A stretch of DNA of 64,000 nucleotides from Macquaria australasica (Eukaryota; Chordata; Actinopteri; Centrarchiformes; Percichthyidae), in assembly GCA_005408345.1 (NCBI GenBank), contig SEMN01000177.1:765001-829000 (forward strand), in the 5' to 3' direction. The notes below the pieces were generated by a model. That model saw only the letters and a program-made list of their open reading frames with translations. It did no database searches and was not told the DNA's origin. The position numbers and the translations under genes are program-made. Below are positions 48,592 through 59,515 of this stretch, piece by piece; position 1 is the stretch's first letter, and each line of letters opens with the position of its first letter.

Positions 48592-48746
48592 AAGGGTCAT
48601 CATGAGATCCGCGAACTCCGTCAGTTTCATTTCACCAGCTGGCCCGACCATGGCGTTCCCTGTTATGCCACTGGACTGCTTGGCTTCATACGACAGGTCA
48701 AGTTCCTCAACCCACCTGATGCCGGGCCTATAGTGGCACACTGCAG
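48592..48746 (+). CDS. ptprt: ptprt D1 WPD-loop exon, ends after the catalytic Cys codon, 155 nt
   Basis: It encodes KGHHEIRELRQFHFTSWPDH, GVPCYATGLLGFIRQVKFLN and PPDAGPIVAHC plus two bases of Ser. The Asp of WPDHG is the general acid; the Cys of HCS is the nucleophile. The residue before the active-site His is Ala (VAHC) where PTPRT and most PTPs have Val (VVHC), a conservative but noticeable change. Acceptor GTGTGTTTTTCAG, donor GTAAAA, phases 0 and 2. Decayed copies of its first part lie upstream in the intron. Confidence 0.96.
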
Positions 48747-50227
48747 GTAAAAACACAGACACACACTTACAGTACACACAGGTTTTGTATAGAAGATAAA
48801 GTTAATTCCCTGATGCTGTTGGTCAGTGGCTGCAGAGACCAGACAAGGACAAACAAACATAGCCACTCATTCAGTTGTCCAGCTCTTGGCTCTTGCCTTT
48901 TACCAGCATGGCAGAGAGCAAATGATTTTGCAGGGCCAGTATAACACAAAGCACATGAAGAAGCACAGGAAGTGTTTTTGATTTTGTATGAAAGAAGGGC
49001 CACCTTGAATGTATTACATATTTTGATGAACATTTCAAAGCATGTTATTGCCTTAACAGTTTTAAGATTAAATCCTTGGCAGTATGTGTTGTACTGTAAC
49101 CACCCACCATCAAACCCACAGACAGATAAACACACACAAACACACAAACACACACACACACACACACATACAGTACCTACGCATAACCACTAAATCTGTT
49201 GTTTTCAGTTATTGTATGATAAAAATTTACATTGTTTTGTAAAACACATACACACCAAAATACTTAATGAAAGACATGAGAAAAGCTTCTAGGTCTATTT
49301 CTGTTAGATCAAGAATGTCTTCATAACAAATACAACAACATATGTGTTTAAATAATACAATGTATTGTGTTCACGTTTACCTGACAAGGACATCTAGCAA
49401 CAGTGTGACAGTGACACTTACCTGTCAGGAACAAAGGCAGAAGTAGTATGACATTGCTATTAGTGCCACAAAAGGTCGAGGTGGATGAATGGGTCAACAA
49501 ACTGTGACTTGGACACAGCAAAAACCGCTGTTCGTTTCCTGTTTCCAGTCAACATCCTATTCTTTTGACCATGACTACGATCATTCTTTAGCCTTAACCA
49601 TGTAGTTCTTCTTTTAACCATGACCACGATCGCAAGTAGTTTTTGTGGCTACACTTGATCATCTCAAACCTTTCTGATGGCAGTGGCAGATCAGAAAACA
49701 TATGAATGTTTTTTATAAAGTCCATTTGAAATGTTATGGAAGGCACTGAATTCGAGATAGATGAGAAATGCTTACAATGCTTACACAAATGCCATTTTGG
49801 AAGACAACGACAAACTACATATTTAGTTGTTTGATTTGGAGGACTTGTTGGCTAGAGCAGTGAGCAGATATCATTGTGATAATATTTCTTACAGAGAATG
49901 GCAGAAAGAAATGAACAGAACTGGGAAATAAGATCAGTGGTCAGAATCTTGGATGAGGACGATGATGAGTACACAGATTTTTATATTAGCTGATTCACAT
50001 TTGTTGAGTGCATTTTTAAGGGCAATACTTATGGCATGTCTTTTTAAATCTGTGTTACTCAATAACATTTAACCTTAAAGTAACCTGAAAACCTCCTTCT
50101 TTGTTTCACGGTCAGCCTTTCCTCCTACAATCTTTTTTTTTTACTTGTTCCTTGTCTCTGTTCCCCCTTTCTCTCTCAGATAAGACAATGGCACAGGTTA
50201 TCAGTACCAATATGATCACACATACAC

Positions 50228-50242
50228 CCCCCCACACACACA

Positions 50243-50275
<33 letters not shown>

Positions 50276-50276
50276 C
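50228..50276. repeat. (CA)n microsatellite
   Basis: CA units with a few CCCA interruptions in the intron between the two active-site exons. Confidence 0.95.
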
Positions 50277-50944
50277 AGTCTCCTTTGTCCATAAATTAGA
50301 TCGATGGTGTTAACCTTTAAAAAGTAGGGAATGGAGAAAAAACAAAAAGGAAATTCACCTTCCACCCCACTTTCATCCCACCACCACCATCATCCACCAG
50401 GAAGAGAGGAAGAAAAAAATAAGTGACAGTTTTAAGATCCCCATGGCGACAGTATATTTAACCTCCGTGTTCTGTTCTTTATGGGATGTAACAGTTCAAC
50501 TCTGGGACCAGGTTGTCAGCAGGCACAAGCTTCAAAAGGTCAGCACTCTGACAAGCTATGAAAAAATGTTTCGAGTAGATTCTTCATATTGGCATGGGCA
50601 TTTAAAATTAATGTATTCCATTTGGTGGTCCACCTTAATACAACACATAGCTTTGAATGGGTGGCAACTGAGGGAATTAAACCCCTAACCTGCCAAGTTA
50701 GTGCTTGGTAGAGACAAAGGGCCCTCATATAGTCACTATACTTATTCACAAATGCTCAATTCTTGCATTTAGTTTTTTGCAATTTCTAAAGCAATTTTTT
50801 TTTTTTTTTTTTTGGTGCATTATTTTCTGTTGTGTACTCTTTCTGTTAACGTCAGTAATGTTTGAATTCAGCAATGTTTTACATTGAGAATGTTGCTATT
50901 CTAAACCTGTACCTTAGAAATGACATTTATATAATCCCAATATT

Positions 50945-51360
50945 TTTTGGTAGCACTTTACATTCCAGCTCGGTAATAACATGGTAATAGTGGGGTAATA
51001 GTTTGATAATAAAAAGGTAATAATTAAGTAATACCATGTAATTACCAAAGTGATAACCAGGTATTAGCTTGGTGTTAACAGTGGGTATTTCTGAGCAATA
51101 TTAGACTTTTAATAGTCTATTAATAGAGTCAATATTAGTAGTCAATATTAGATTTCTGTAACAGGGTAATAATGGGGAAACACATTTAAACAGAGCAAAG
51201 AGGCAAAAACATTTAGTAATAGTATAGTAATATTTAGGTAACAATATGGTAACCTGCTAACAATAAAAATGGTTATATCAGTGAAATATTTTTATTATAA
51301 AAAGGTAATATGGAGACATTAATGGGGTAATAAGATGATAATAATGAGGTAATACAGCTT
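50945..51360. repeat. AT-rich degenerate repeat of GGTAATA-like units
   Basis: GGTAATA and close variants recur many times, beginning with TTTTGGTAGCACTTTACATT, a start I associate with fish DNA elements. Probably a minisatellite grown within an element. Confidence 0.5.
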
Positions 51361-53184
51361 GATGTTTTCAAAATATTATAGGCAGCTATCAGCGTAATAT
51401 CTTCAAAATCACATGAAAATTCTTGGAAGTCAAAATTGGTAATTATCACATTATAATGCTGAAATTCATCATCCCTTATGTTCCAAACATTCCCTTTTGT
51501 TTCAAGGTAATTCTGTACAAATGATATGTTTAATGCTGTCAATTGCTACCTGGAAACACCTGTGGTAGTTTCTGTGTAATAACCCTAAATCAGGGCTTTG
51601 ACCGTTCCAGAAATGACTCATTTGATCATTTTCTGATTTGCCAACTCTGAGGTTATGGTTGGGTTAAGTTTAGGCTGGGTAAGGTTTTTGGAAAGACTAT
51701 TGTCATGGTTAAATAAAAACAATGTTGACTGTTGAAATGGAACAAAATAATAAACCATGATATTCCTTGTGGAACTGACAGGTTTTTCACTATTTAATTT
51801 ACATAGTTATTTAGTTACTTAATCATTAGTTGTTTCCTTCAAAAGCAAAGGAGTCAAGAGGTTCATCTGAATACAGCCTTAGCTTGTCTGTCATGGACAA
51901 TTCATAAACTACAGACATTCATGGCCTCCAATTGCTTTAACAGGACATACAGAGACAGGGACATGCACAGGGACAAAGACAGGTAATTAGATTTTAAAAA
52001 GAAAAAAGAAGTGTACACACAGACAGTGAGTGGAAGACAGCAGTGGACAGACAAATGAGGCGAGCAGACACGTGAACAGGCAGCTATAGTAAAAGTATGT
52101 GGACAGACAGGCAGGAAGTTATGGCAGTCACTTCCAATTTCCGGGGGCACTCTGATGCTATTGGCCTGTGTCATGAGGCTTTCAAACACACACAAAACCG
52201 CATGCACACGCACACAGAGGCCCAGCAGTATTCTGGTCTCAACATTAATCACAGAGGTTGACAGGTAATCTGCAGAGGCGCTCCCTCCTCTTTTCTCTCT
52301 CTTTCTCCTTTCTATCTTTCCTTCTCTCCCTGCTCTTATCTCTCTCCTCCCTCCTTCTGTTTCTCTCTCTCTCTCTCTTTCTTTCTCTCTCTCTCTCTAG
52401 CTGTCTCTGGGAACTGTCAGGGGGATTGCAAAGTGAAAGATAGGTTTCTCCCCTCACTCTCCCCATCCCTCCATACCTCTTCCTCTCAGTTCCATCTCCA
52501 TCCGTTCCTCCTCCCTTGATCTCTCCCCTGTGACGACCACTTCTATCACTCCCAATCACTAACCTCTTTCCACCATTCCCCCTCTCTCTCTGCCCCTCAC
52601 TCATTCAATCCATCCATCCATCTGTTCGTCTGTCCCTCCATCCGTCTCTTCCCTCCAGGCATTAATGTTCAGGATGTGTCGCCTTAACACCTGACATGGG
52701 GTATTAAAGTCTGTACATGTTTGTGTGTGTGTGTGTGTGTGTGTGTGAGTAAGACAGAGCGAGAGAGAGACTCCACCCTCATCCTCAACTACGTGTGTAT
52801 TTCAGGCATCACGTAGGCCATCAGTTTTTCTGTCAGACAATCACTGAAGTCTTAAGGTTTTTACAGTGTTGCCTGAACATAATATGACACCTAATATGAA
52901 AATGTGACACTTAGTAACAGTTATCAGTGACACCTACCAGCATTTATAGACTGTTCTCTACCAAAAAGTATCGCTAATTTTTCAGTAGTGATGTAAAAGT
53001 GATGGGTATAATGTTAGAGTGAAAGGTTTAATGTTAGGGGGCAATTTGGTCTAGAGACAGCAGTCAAATGAATAATAAATACAAAAAAAACTTAGGCCTA
53101 GCTAAAGATTCAGAAGTTGTTGATTTAGTAGTTATATTTATTCAACAGATAGACAATATTGTGGTTGTCTATTTGTCTCTACAG

Positions 53185-53320
53185 TGCCGGTGCAGGAAGG
53201 ACGGGCTGTTTCATTGCAGTGGACATCATGTTGGACATGGCAGAGAATGAAGGCGTGGTGGACATTTTCAACTGCATCCGAGAGCTGAGATCACAGCGAG
53301 TCAACATGGTCCAGACAGAG
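53185..53320 (+). CDS. ptprt: ptprt D1 P-loop exon (SAGAGRTGC), 136 nt
   Basis: It completes the active-site signature: after Cys from the previous exon it encodes SAGAGRTGCFIAVDIMLDMA, ENEGVVDIFNCIRELRSQRV and NMVQTE. The Arg of GRTG binds phosphate. All catalytic residues are present, so D1 should be active. Phases 2 and 0. The donor GTTGGT departs from consensus at +3 to +5, and a dispersed repeat begins about 25 bp after it. Confidence 0.96.
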
Positions 53321-53344
53321 GTTGGTGTGCATGTGCATGGTCGA

Positions 53345-53935
53345 ATCAAGTCAATTTTATTTATAGAGCCCACAATTTGCCTCAAGGGACTTTACAATCT
53401 GTACAGCCTACAACACCCTCTGTCCTTAGACCCTCGATTCGAATGAGGAAAACACCCCAAAAAAACTTTTAACAGGGGAAAAAAGGAAGAATCCTCAGAA
53501 AGAGCAATAGAGAAGGGATCCACGTCCTAGGATGGAAAGACATGCAATAGATGTTGTGTGTACAGAGTAGATTCACAACAGAAAATCATAGTATATGATG
53601 ACAAAATGTAGATTGTAAAGAGGGAGAGAAGCGGAGAGGCTGAATTTCCCTGGGGGTGGGGGGTCCAGATCAGTGACTGGATGAGGCACCGACAGCCAGG
53701 AAAGAGAGGTCCTAGGACGGCCGATGGTCCAGCACAAAGAAGCGTGAGTGCAAGAGAGGAGAAGGGGGAGAGGGCTAGGGAGAGAGAGGGAGAGAGAAGC
53801 AAAAATAAGAGTTTTCAGTTTAGATTGCATAACCTCAAAGGAGTCAGACTGTCTTATGTCAGCATGGAAGTTTATTCCAGAGAAAAGGGCCACAATAGGA
53901 AAAGGCCCTGCAGCCAGCCGACTTCTTTTTAACTC
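53345..53935 (+). repeat. Dispersed teleost repeat, family R1, longer copy
   Basis: It starts about 25 bp after the donor of the D1 P-loop exon and shares with 33560-33790 the blocks TTTTATTTATAGAGCCC, TTGCCTCAAGGGACTTTACA, AAGAGCAATAGAGAAGGGAT and ATGCAATAG. It continues with a middle segment missing from the other copy and ends near GCCAGCCGACTTC. Open frames inside are not credible genes. Confidence 0.65.
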
Positions 53936-54333
53936 ACAGACAAACACAAGAGACATGCACCCATGCAATCATATTTTTGCAAATGGTACACTGCTCAGGA
54001 AGGATGAAAAGTTATGCACACTTCAGTAGATTGTGAAAACTTTCAATTCAAGTACGAAGAAATCATCAGTAGCTAATGATTATTGATAGACTTAACGTGA
54101 AGCTCTACAGCGAGAAACTTTTGCTCAAAATTTGAAACATACTCAATGGCTAACACTGTCTATGTATCTAATACATCCAGCAATATTCAACCAAATGCCA
54201 GCTAGCTGGAGTTTGAGAAGCAGGCGCATAAAAAGAGACAGAGTTTCTCAGTACTTCTTGCAGTCTTATATCATCCATCACAATCAGTCTATCAATATTA
54301 AACATTCCCTGAATAATAGATGACACTAGTGCA

Positions 54334-54335
<2 letters not shown>

Positions 54336-54368
<33 letters not shown>
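54336..54368. repeat. (CA)n microsatellite
   Basis: About 16 CA units; another similar run lies at 54502-54533. Confidence 0.95.
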
Positions 54369-54372
<4 letters not shown>

Positions 54373-54502
54373 ATATGCAGTATACACAAACTGTCTAAAA
54401 CAAACACGCACACATACACACATTCAAACACAGATTTAGGATTCTTTGTGTGAGTGTGTGTGTGGCAGCTCTCAGCTCATGGTAAGGAATATAGTGTAAG
54501 AT

Positions 54503-54537
<35 letters not shown>

Positions 54538-56150
54538 AACACATACACAAATGCTTTTTAAGTTTACTTTTGAAGCTTTCCAAATAGTTTGTTGCTAACT
54601 TAGTTCAGTTTGAAATTACTTTAGTTCCTTCGGGGCCAAAGCATTTATTTTGATTTGCCATTTCTATAGCAGGTAATATCTAACCAGAGCAAACTCAATA
54701 GAATAATGATCCAAACTGAGCTAACTAGAGCTAACTAGTACTTATGTAGTGACGACTATACTGCTGGTTTAAATTAGAGCTGGCCAAGCTTAATCAGTAG
54801 ACCGATCCGCATCAGCTCAAGCAAACAAATCCACTCAATTTCTTGAGGTTTATGTTCAATATCCCTAAAACATGGAGGATCTATTCCCTAAAAAAGTTTT
54901 GCCAGCCCAGGACTTTGGTTACTTACTCTCCTTTAAACAGTGTCATAATATGTTCTAATTTTGTACAATCAATCACTTTTAAAGAGTCTGCGTCTTCAAA
55001 TGTTGGGTGTTTCATTTTGGAACAGAAGTATTCATTTCTTCTCTAAGCTACCTTAAGCCGACCTAATCCATCCCGCCTCTGCAATCCATTTGTACTACTG
55101 ATGAAAACCTTGCATAGCCAAAAAGTCAACTTTACCAGGAATAAAGAAAAACAGCCTCATTTTCAGACTGACAGCTCAAGCTCGGAGCCTGAAATTGACT
55201 TCTGAATGGGTTTTTAGAAGTGCTAGGATCAGAAAAGTTACCCGGGGCATCGTTTTGAGTGTTTTCATGTGACAGCAGCGGTATAAAAGCTAGTTTTGTA
55301 TGTATGTGAGTGTGTGTGTGTGTGTGTGTCTGTGCGTTTATGTGTGCACTTGAAATCAAGCTAAATGCATCCTGCCCTGCCTTTTGAATATGCATGGGAG
55401 CAATTTGTGTCAGTGTTGAAGCCGCTTGACGCTATTATAATCCTGCTCCGCACAACACAAAGCAATTAATCTTTTAAAAGGCACAGGGGAAAGATGTGTG
55501 TGTGTGTAAGTGTATGAATGAGTGCTTGTCTGTTGTCTGTGGGTTCGCATGTGTGTGCCTGTGTGTATACATGTGTTTTTGCATATGTGTGTGTGTGTGT
55601 GTCACTAGAGTAGGTAATGGCCAGAAGAGGACATTTCAGTGATGCTTTTGAAACTCTCCTCCCCGCTCCAAGGGCAACAATTAACATTCGATAGAGAGAG
55701 AGAGAGAGAGAGACACCGAGAGATAAAGTGGGAAGCAAATTGAAAAAGCATAAGACAGCAGACAAACCCAAGTGTGAGAGGAAACAAGGAAAGAAATGGG
55801 AGGAAGAGGAATAAAAAGTGGAGGAACTAGATAAAACTGGAAAGAAAGCATGAGAGAAAGAGAGTAAATTAGCATGCACAGTGGCTGCTGATGCTCATGG
55901 TGTCTGATGCTTTTACCAGCAAACTAGTTGGAGCACAAAGAGCACACTTGATCCAGAGCACAGAAACACTGCAGAGCAAGGCACTACTCCCTTTTAATTC
56001 ACTTTAAGGCTGCCGAGAGAGCATGAGCGCACAAATAATTAAGTCACATGCACAAAACAAACAAAAACTGTGGAAGGTTTGACTTTGTCGGACACTTGAA
56101 AAGGCAGGAGATGCAGCTTAGCCCAACTGCCTCCTCTGTCCCAGAGGTGT

Positions 56151-56667
56151 CATTAGGCGTTTTCGGACCAAACAGTTCTGGGGACTCCCTGACAGGAACT
56201 GCCCACTGGGGAGCTCCTTGAGAACTACATAACTTCAAGGGCTTTTTTTCTGTTTGCATTCGCACCACCAACCTGAAATGATGTAAACCGGCAGGCGACT
56301 GGTATAGCAACGTCACTCACAACGTCACACACAAGATTTTTATATTTTGCTATGACGAGTCAATATCACGTTGCATTTCCCCCATCGCATATACGCTTAA
56401 TAAAGCCTGGACTTCACTGTCAGTCTATTTGTCTGTGTTTTGGTCCATTTTTCACAGTTATGAGCTGTTACACAGGTTTTTAAAGATGGCGGTTGCCGGT
56501 TTTGCATTGGCTCATGTAGAAGTAGGAGCTAAAAAAGTTCCCAGTTGTCGCAGTGCAAACACAATAAAAAGGGAAGGGGTCCTCCAACTGCTTATCTTCT
56601 TATTATATTCTATATTATCAACTGTCTGAATTATGAAAAAGTGCCTCTGGTCCGAAAACACCTAATG
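56151..56667. mobile_element. MITE with near-perfect 20-bp terminal inverted repeats
   Basis: CATTAGGCGTTTTCGGACCA at 56151 and the complement of the bases at 56648-56667 differ at one position. TA lies at the edge of the inner repeat on both sides, which would fit a TA target duplication, but the superfamily is open. The right half (about 56475-56660) is shared with 12530-12765. Confidence 0.75.
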
Positions 56668-56808
56668 CTTACAGCCACACTGAGAAACTACAGCCAAGTC
56701 CAGGGGCCCCATGCAGGGTCAAGACTAAACCTCTGTCTACTCTACTTTCAATAAAAGAAAGTTTGAGTCCAGCATGTCTTTGATCAACTGCTTTTCCTCA
56801 TGTTTCAG

Positions 56809-56958
56809 GAGCAATATGTGTTTGTTCACGATGCCATCTTGGAGGCGTGTCTATGTGGGAATACAGCCATACCGGTGTGTGAGTTCAGAGCCATTTACTA
56901 CAACATCAGCAGACTGGACCCACAGACCAACTCCAGCCAGGTTAAAGATGAGTTCCAG
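56809..56958 (+). CDS. ptprt: ptprt exon: end of D1 and start of D1-D2 linker, 150 nt
   Basis: It encodes EQYVFVHDAILEACLCGNTA, IPVCEFRAIYYNISRLDPQT and NSSQVKDEFQ. EQYVFVHDAI is the conserved Q-loop region closing D1, whose first Gln helps hydrolyse the phospho-enzyme. GNTAIPVCEFR supports PTPRT. Phase 0-0, acceptor CATGTTTCAG, donor GTGAGC, followed directly by CA repeats. Confidence 0.96.
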
Positions 56959-56984
56959 GTGAGCACACACACTCACACACACTC

Positions 56985-57165
56985 TTGTTTTTGCCGTTTG
57001 TGGGGACATTAACTGGACTTACATTCATTGCCTGGAGACATGCTACCCTTAACTCAAAAACAAGTTTTAAGACTAAAATAGGTGGTTTACCTTTTGGGGA
57101 TCCCCTTTTGTCCCCAGGTCTCCACAATGTGACTCTGGACGTCTTTGTCCTCAAATGAGGACCAA
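56985..57165. repeat. GTGGGGACATT-type dispersed repeat after the end-of-D1 exon
   Basis: It starts TTTGTGGGGACATTAACTGG and ends in TTGTCCCCAGGTCTCCACAA. I recognise it as a common teleost intron repeat. It fills most of the 316-nt intron, leaving little space around the splice signals. Confidence 0.5.
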
Positions 57166-57274
57166 GTACTTTGGTCCAATCTCCTTTGCTGTATTTTCTC
57201 ATTCAATTAGTAGGCTTTCTTTTAAGAAAAGTAAAGTTGAAGCAGTATTAACAAACTATGTTTCTGTCTCTCAG

Positions 57275-57448
57275 ACTCTGAACATAGTGACCCCTAGAGT
57301 CCGTCCAGAGGACTGCAGCGTGGGTTTGCTACCCAGGAACCACGACAAGAATCGCAGTTTAGACGTTCTGTCAGCAGATCGATGTCTGCCTTTTCTCATA
57401 TCTGTGGATGGAGAGAGCTCCAATTACATCAATGCTGCATTAATGGAC
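57275..57448 (+). CDS. ptprt: ptprt linker and D2 start exon, 174 nt
   Basis: It encodes TLNIVTPRVRPEDCSVGLLP, RNHDKNRSLDVLSADRCLPF and LISVDGESSNYINAALMD. NHDKNRS is the D2 version of the KNRY motif (Tyr replaced, typical of low-activity D2) and NYINAALMD corresponds to NYINANYID of D1. Phase 0-0, acceptor TCTGTCTCTCAG, donor GTAAGT. Confidence 0.96.
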
Positions 57449-57643
57449 GTAAGTGTATACTTTGGGATTTGAATTTGTGTGTATTGTCTTTTTTATAATG
57501 TTAGTTTGTATTCTGTTAGGTTTTTCTTTTTTACTTTCCAGTGCTGCAGAGATGCCTTGATCTGTTAGCATTGCTCTGTTCACTTGTCTGTTTATCTTGT
57601 GCTTGCTCTTGTTATTTATTTCTGATCCATCTCAACAATCCAG

Positions 57644-57775
57644 AGCCACAAACAGCCAGCGGCCTTCATTGTTACCCAGCATCCTTTGCCAAACACCATG
57701 GGCGACTTCTGGAGGCTGGTGTTCGACTACAACTGCTCCTCCATTGTAATGCTCAATGAGATGGATGCAGCGCAG
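57644..57775 (+). CDS. ptprt: ptprt D2 exon, 132 nt
   Basis: It encodes SHKQPAAFIVTQHPLPNTMG, DFWRLVFDYNCSSIVMLNEM and DAAQ. TQHPLPNT and DFWRLV are the D2 counterparts of TQGP and DFWRMV. Phase 0-0, acceptor CAACAATCCAG, donor GTACAA. It covers in one exon what D1 divides between the exons at 40656 and 41164. Confidence 0.96.
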
Positions 57776-58894
57776 GTACAAACACAAACGTGCTCACACA
57801 GATACACATGTATTCCTTATCTGTTTTCCCTGCTTTTGGCTAAGTTGGTTTCAGAAAAAGACCAGACAGCAGACAGCCATGAGTTGATACATCGACTGTA
57901 ACATCACAGGGCCTAATCAATACACCCAGAGACTATTTTTATGAATGTGAATGTGTATTGACAGTCCTTGGAAGGACTGACAACTGAGGTTACAGTTTTG
58001 TACAATCATACCGCTGAGGCAAAAAGATTAAAAACAGAGAGTGGAGAAACGAATTGCTAATTTATGCAGCAATTCATAAACTTACAAATCTAAAATGCTG
58101 AATTAATAATCAACATATATTCTTCTCATTAACAGAATTCAACACAACACATGGTTACAGGTTTAGCAGAAGGTAATGCTAAAGACGATTACACAGACTG
58201 TGCCAGTTGCTGCCACACTTGGTCAATATTGATTTAAAATGATAAAATCTCTGTGAATATTGTAAGTTTAGAGGTGCAGTTTGGATCATATTCTACTGCC
58301 TAAACCAGACATGCTAACCATACAGCTTTTGTGCCCATTCTAAAGTATCTCTGTAGCACCACATGTAATCAACACAGACTAACACAGATTTAGTTACCTC
58401 ATCTCCCCCAGTGCTGATTGTAAATTAGTTGTGGATTCTCAGCTCACACATGTCGGGCATTTTAAGTGAATAAAAACCTGCTTTAAAAAAAATACTTTAT
58501 TATTTCTCTTGTGTGTCTGGCAGGTGTGGAGATGGAAAATTAGGTGAAATCAGAGTCCTGTTATCATGTGTTATTTTCCAGCAAGTCGGCTTTATCTCAT
58601 TTACATACTGCATACAGTATTATATTCCACATGTAGATAACTCTTTTATCATGTCTTAGTGTGTAACTATAAAAACTTGAAAATTGAATTCACATCCAGC
58701 GACGGAGGTGATAATCTTATATACAATCTTCTTGATCATTGAAGTGAATTCATACAAGGTTTTGTGAAAACATAGTTCCCATTATTACTTGTGCTGTTAT
58801 GCTATTTGAAAGGAAATCCAATTGAATGTACCTGTTAAACCTGGTAAATGTTCTTTTTTCTCTCTCTCTCTCTCTCTATCTCTGTTTTCTACAG
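57776..58894 (+). other. 1.1 kb intron in D2
   Basis: AT-rich sequence without a recognised element; a CT microsatellite forms the acceptor pyrimidine tract. Confidence 0.7.
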
Positions 58895-59020
58895 TTATGT
58901 ATGCAGTATTGGCCAGAAAAGAGTTCGTGTTGCTATGGTCCCATTCAAGTCGAATTCATATCGGCAGACATCGATGAAGACATCATCAATCGAATCTTCC
59001 GGATCTGCAACATGGCCAGG
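58895..59020 (+). CDS. ptprt: ptprt D2 exon, 126 nt
   Basis: It encodes LCMQYWPEKSSCCYGPIQVE, FISADIDEDIINRIFRICNM and AR. CMQYWPEK and DIDEDII match PTPRT closely. It is the D2 equivalent of the D1 exon at 42814, with the same flanking phase-0 introns. The acceptor is preceded by a CT microsatellite (about 58859-58877) that supplies the pyrimidine tract. The donor GTATTC is moderately weak. Confidence 0.95.
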
Positions 59021-59077
59021 GTATTCACATACTCAAAGCCTTGACAGTTTCATACCAGGTTGCCCATAGATACACAA

Positions 59078-59515
59078 TATAGGGCAGAAAGTATGTGGAC
59101 ATCCAAACATTATACCTATAAGTGATTGCTGAATTAATGTGCTGCTGTAACAGCATCCACTCTTCTGGAAAGGCTTTCCACCAGATTTGCTCCATTCAGC
59201 CACAGGAGAAATAGTGAGGTCCAACACTCATGTTGGTTGATAAAGCCTGGCTCGCAGTTGGCATTCCAGTTTATCCCAGAGGTGTTGGACGGGGTTGAGG
59301 TCAGGGCTCTGCAAGCCAGTCAAGTTGTTCCACAGCACACTCTGAAAACCATTTCTTTATGGAGCTGGCTTTGAGCACAGAAAAACAGAAAAATAACCTT
59401 CCCTGAACTCTTGCCGAAAGGTGGAAGCACGCCTTCCTTTAACTTTCCAATGCCAAATAATTTTACAGTTACATTCCCAAAAAGAGACTTGATTGTCTTG
59501 GTTGTCTTAGCTACT
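59078..59515 (-). pseudogene. Tc1/mariner-like transposon remnant, transposase C-terminal part broken
   Basis: Minus-strand translation across frames gives fragments such as SPDLNP followed by a region like HLWDxLECQLRAR, the C-terminal catalytic region of Tc1-like transposases, ahead of a downstream segment ending in GTATGTGGACA near 59100. Frameshifts and stops interrupt it. A smaller relative lies at 27447. Confidence 0.65.

Larger units (their letters stand above)
48747..53184 (+). other. 4.4 kb intron splitting the D1 active-site signature
   Basis: It contains CA runs (49142, 50228), the GGTAATA repeat at 50945 and a pyrimidine tract at 52270-52660. No exon was found. Confidence 0.7.
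53321..56808 (+). other. 3.5 kb intron with R1 repeat and MITE
   Basis: Repeat R1 fills the first 600 bp, CA/TG runs the middle (54336-55713), and the MITE at 56151 ends about 140 bp before the acceptor. Confidence 0.7.

Noticed and set aside
48178..48777. Minus-strand open frames with a recurrent LxxLMMAL-like pattern
   Set aside because: The pattern is the antisense translation of the exon-derived tandem array and the live ptprt exon, not a separate repeat protein.
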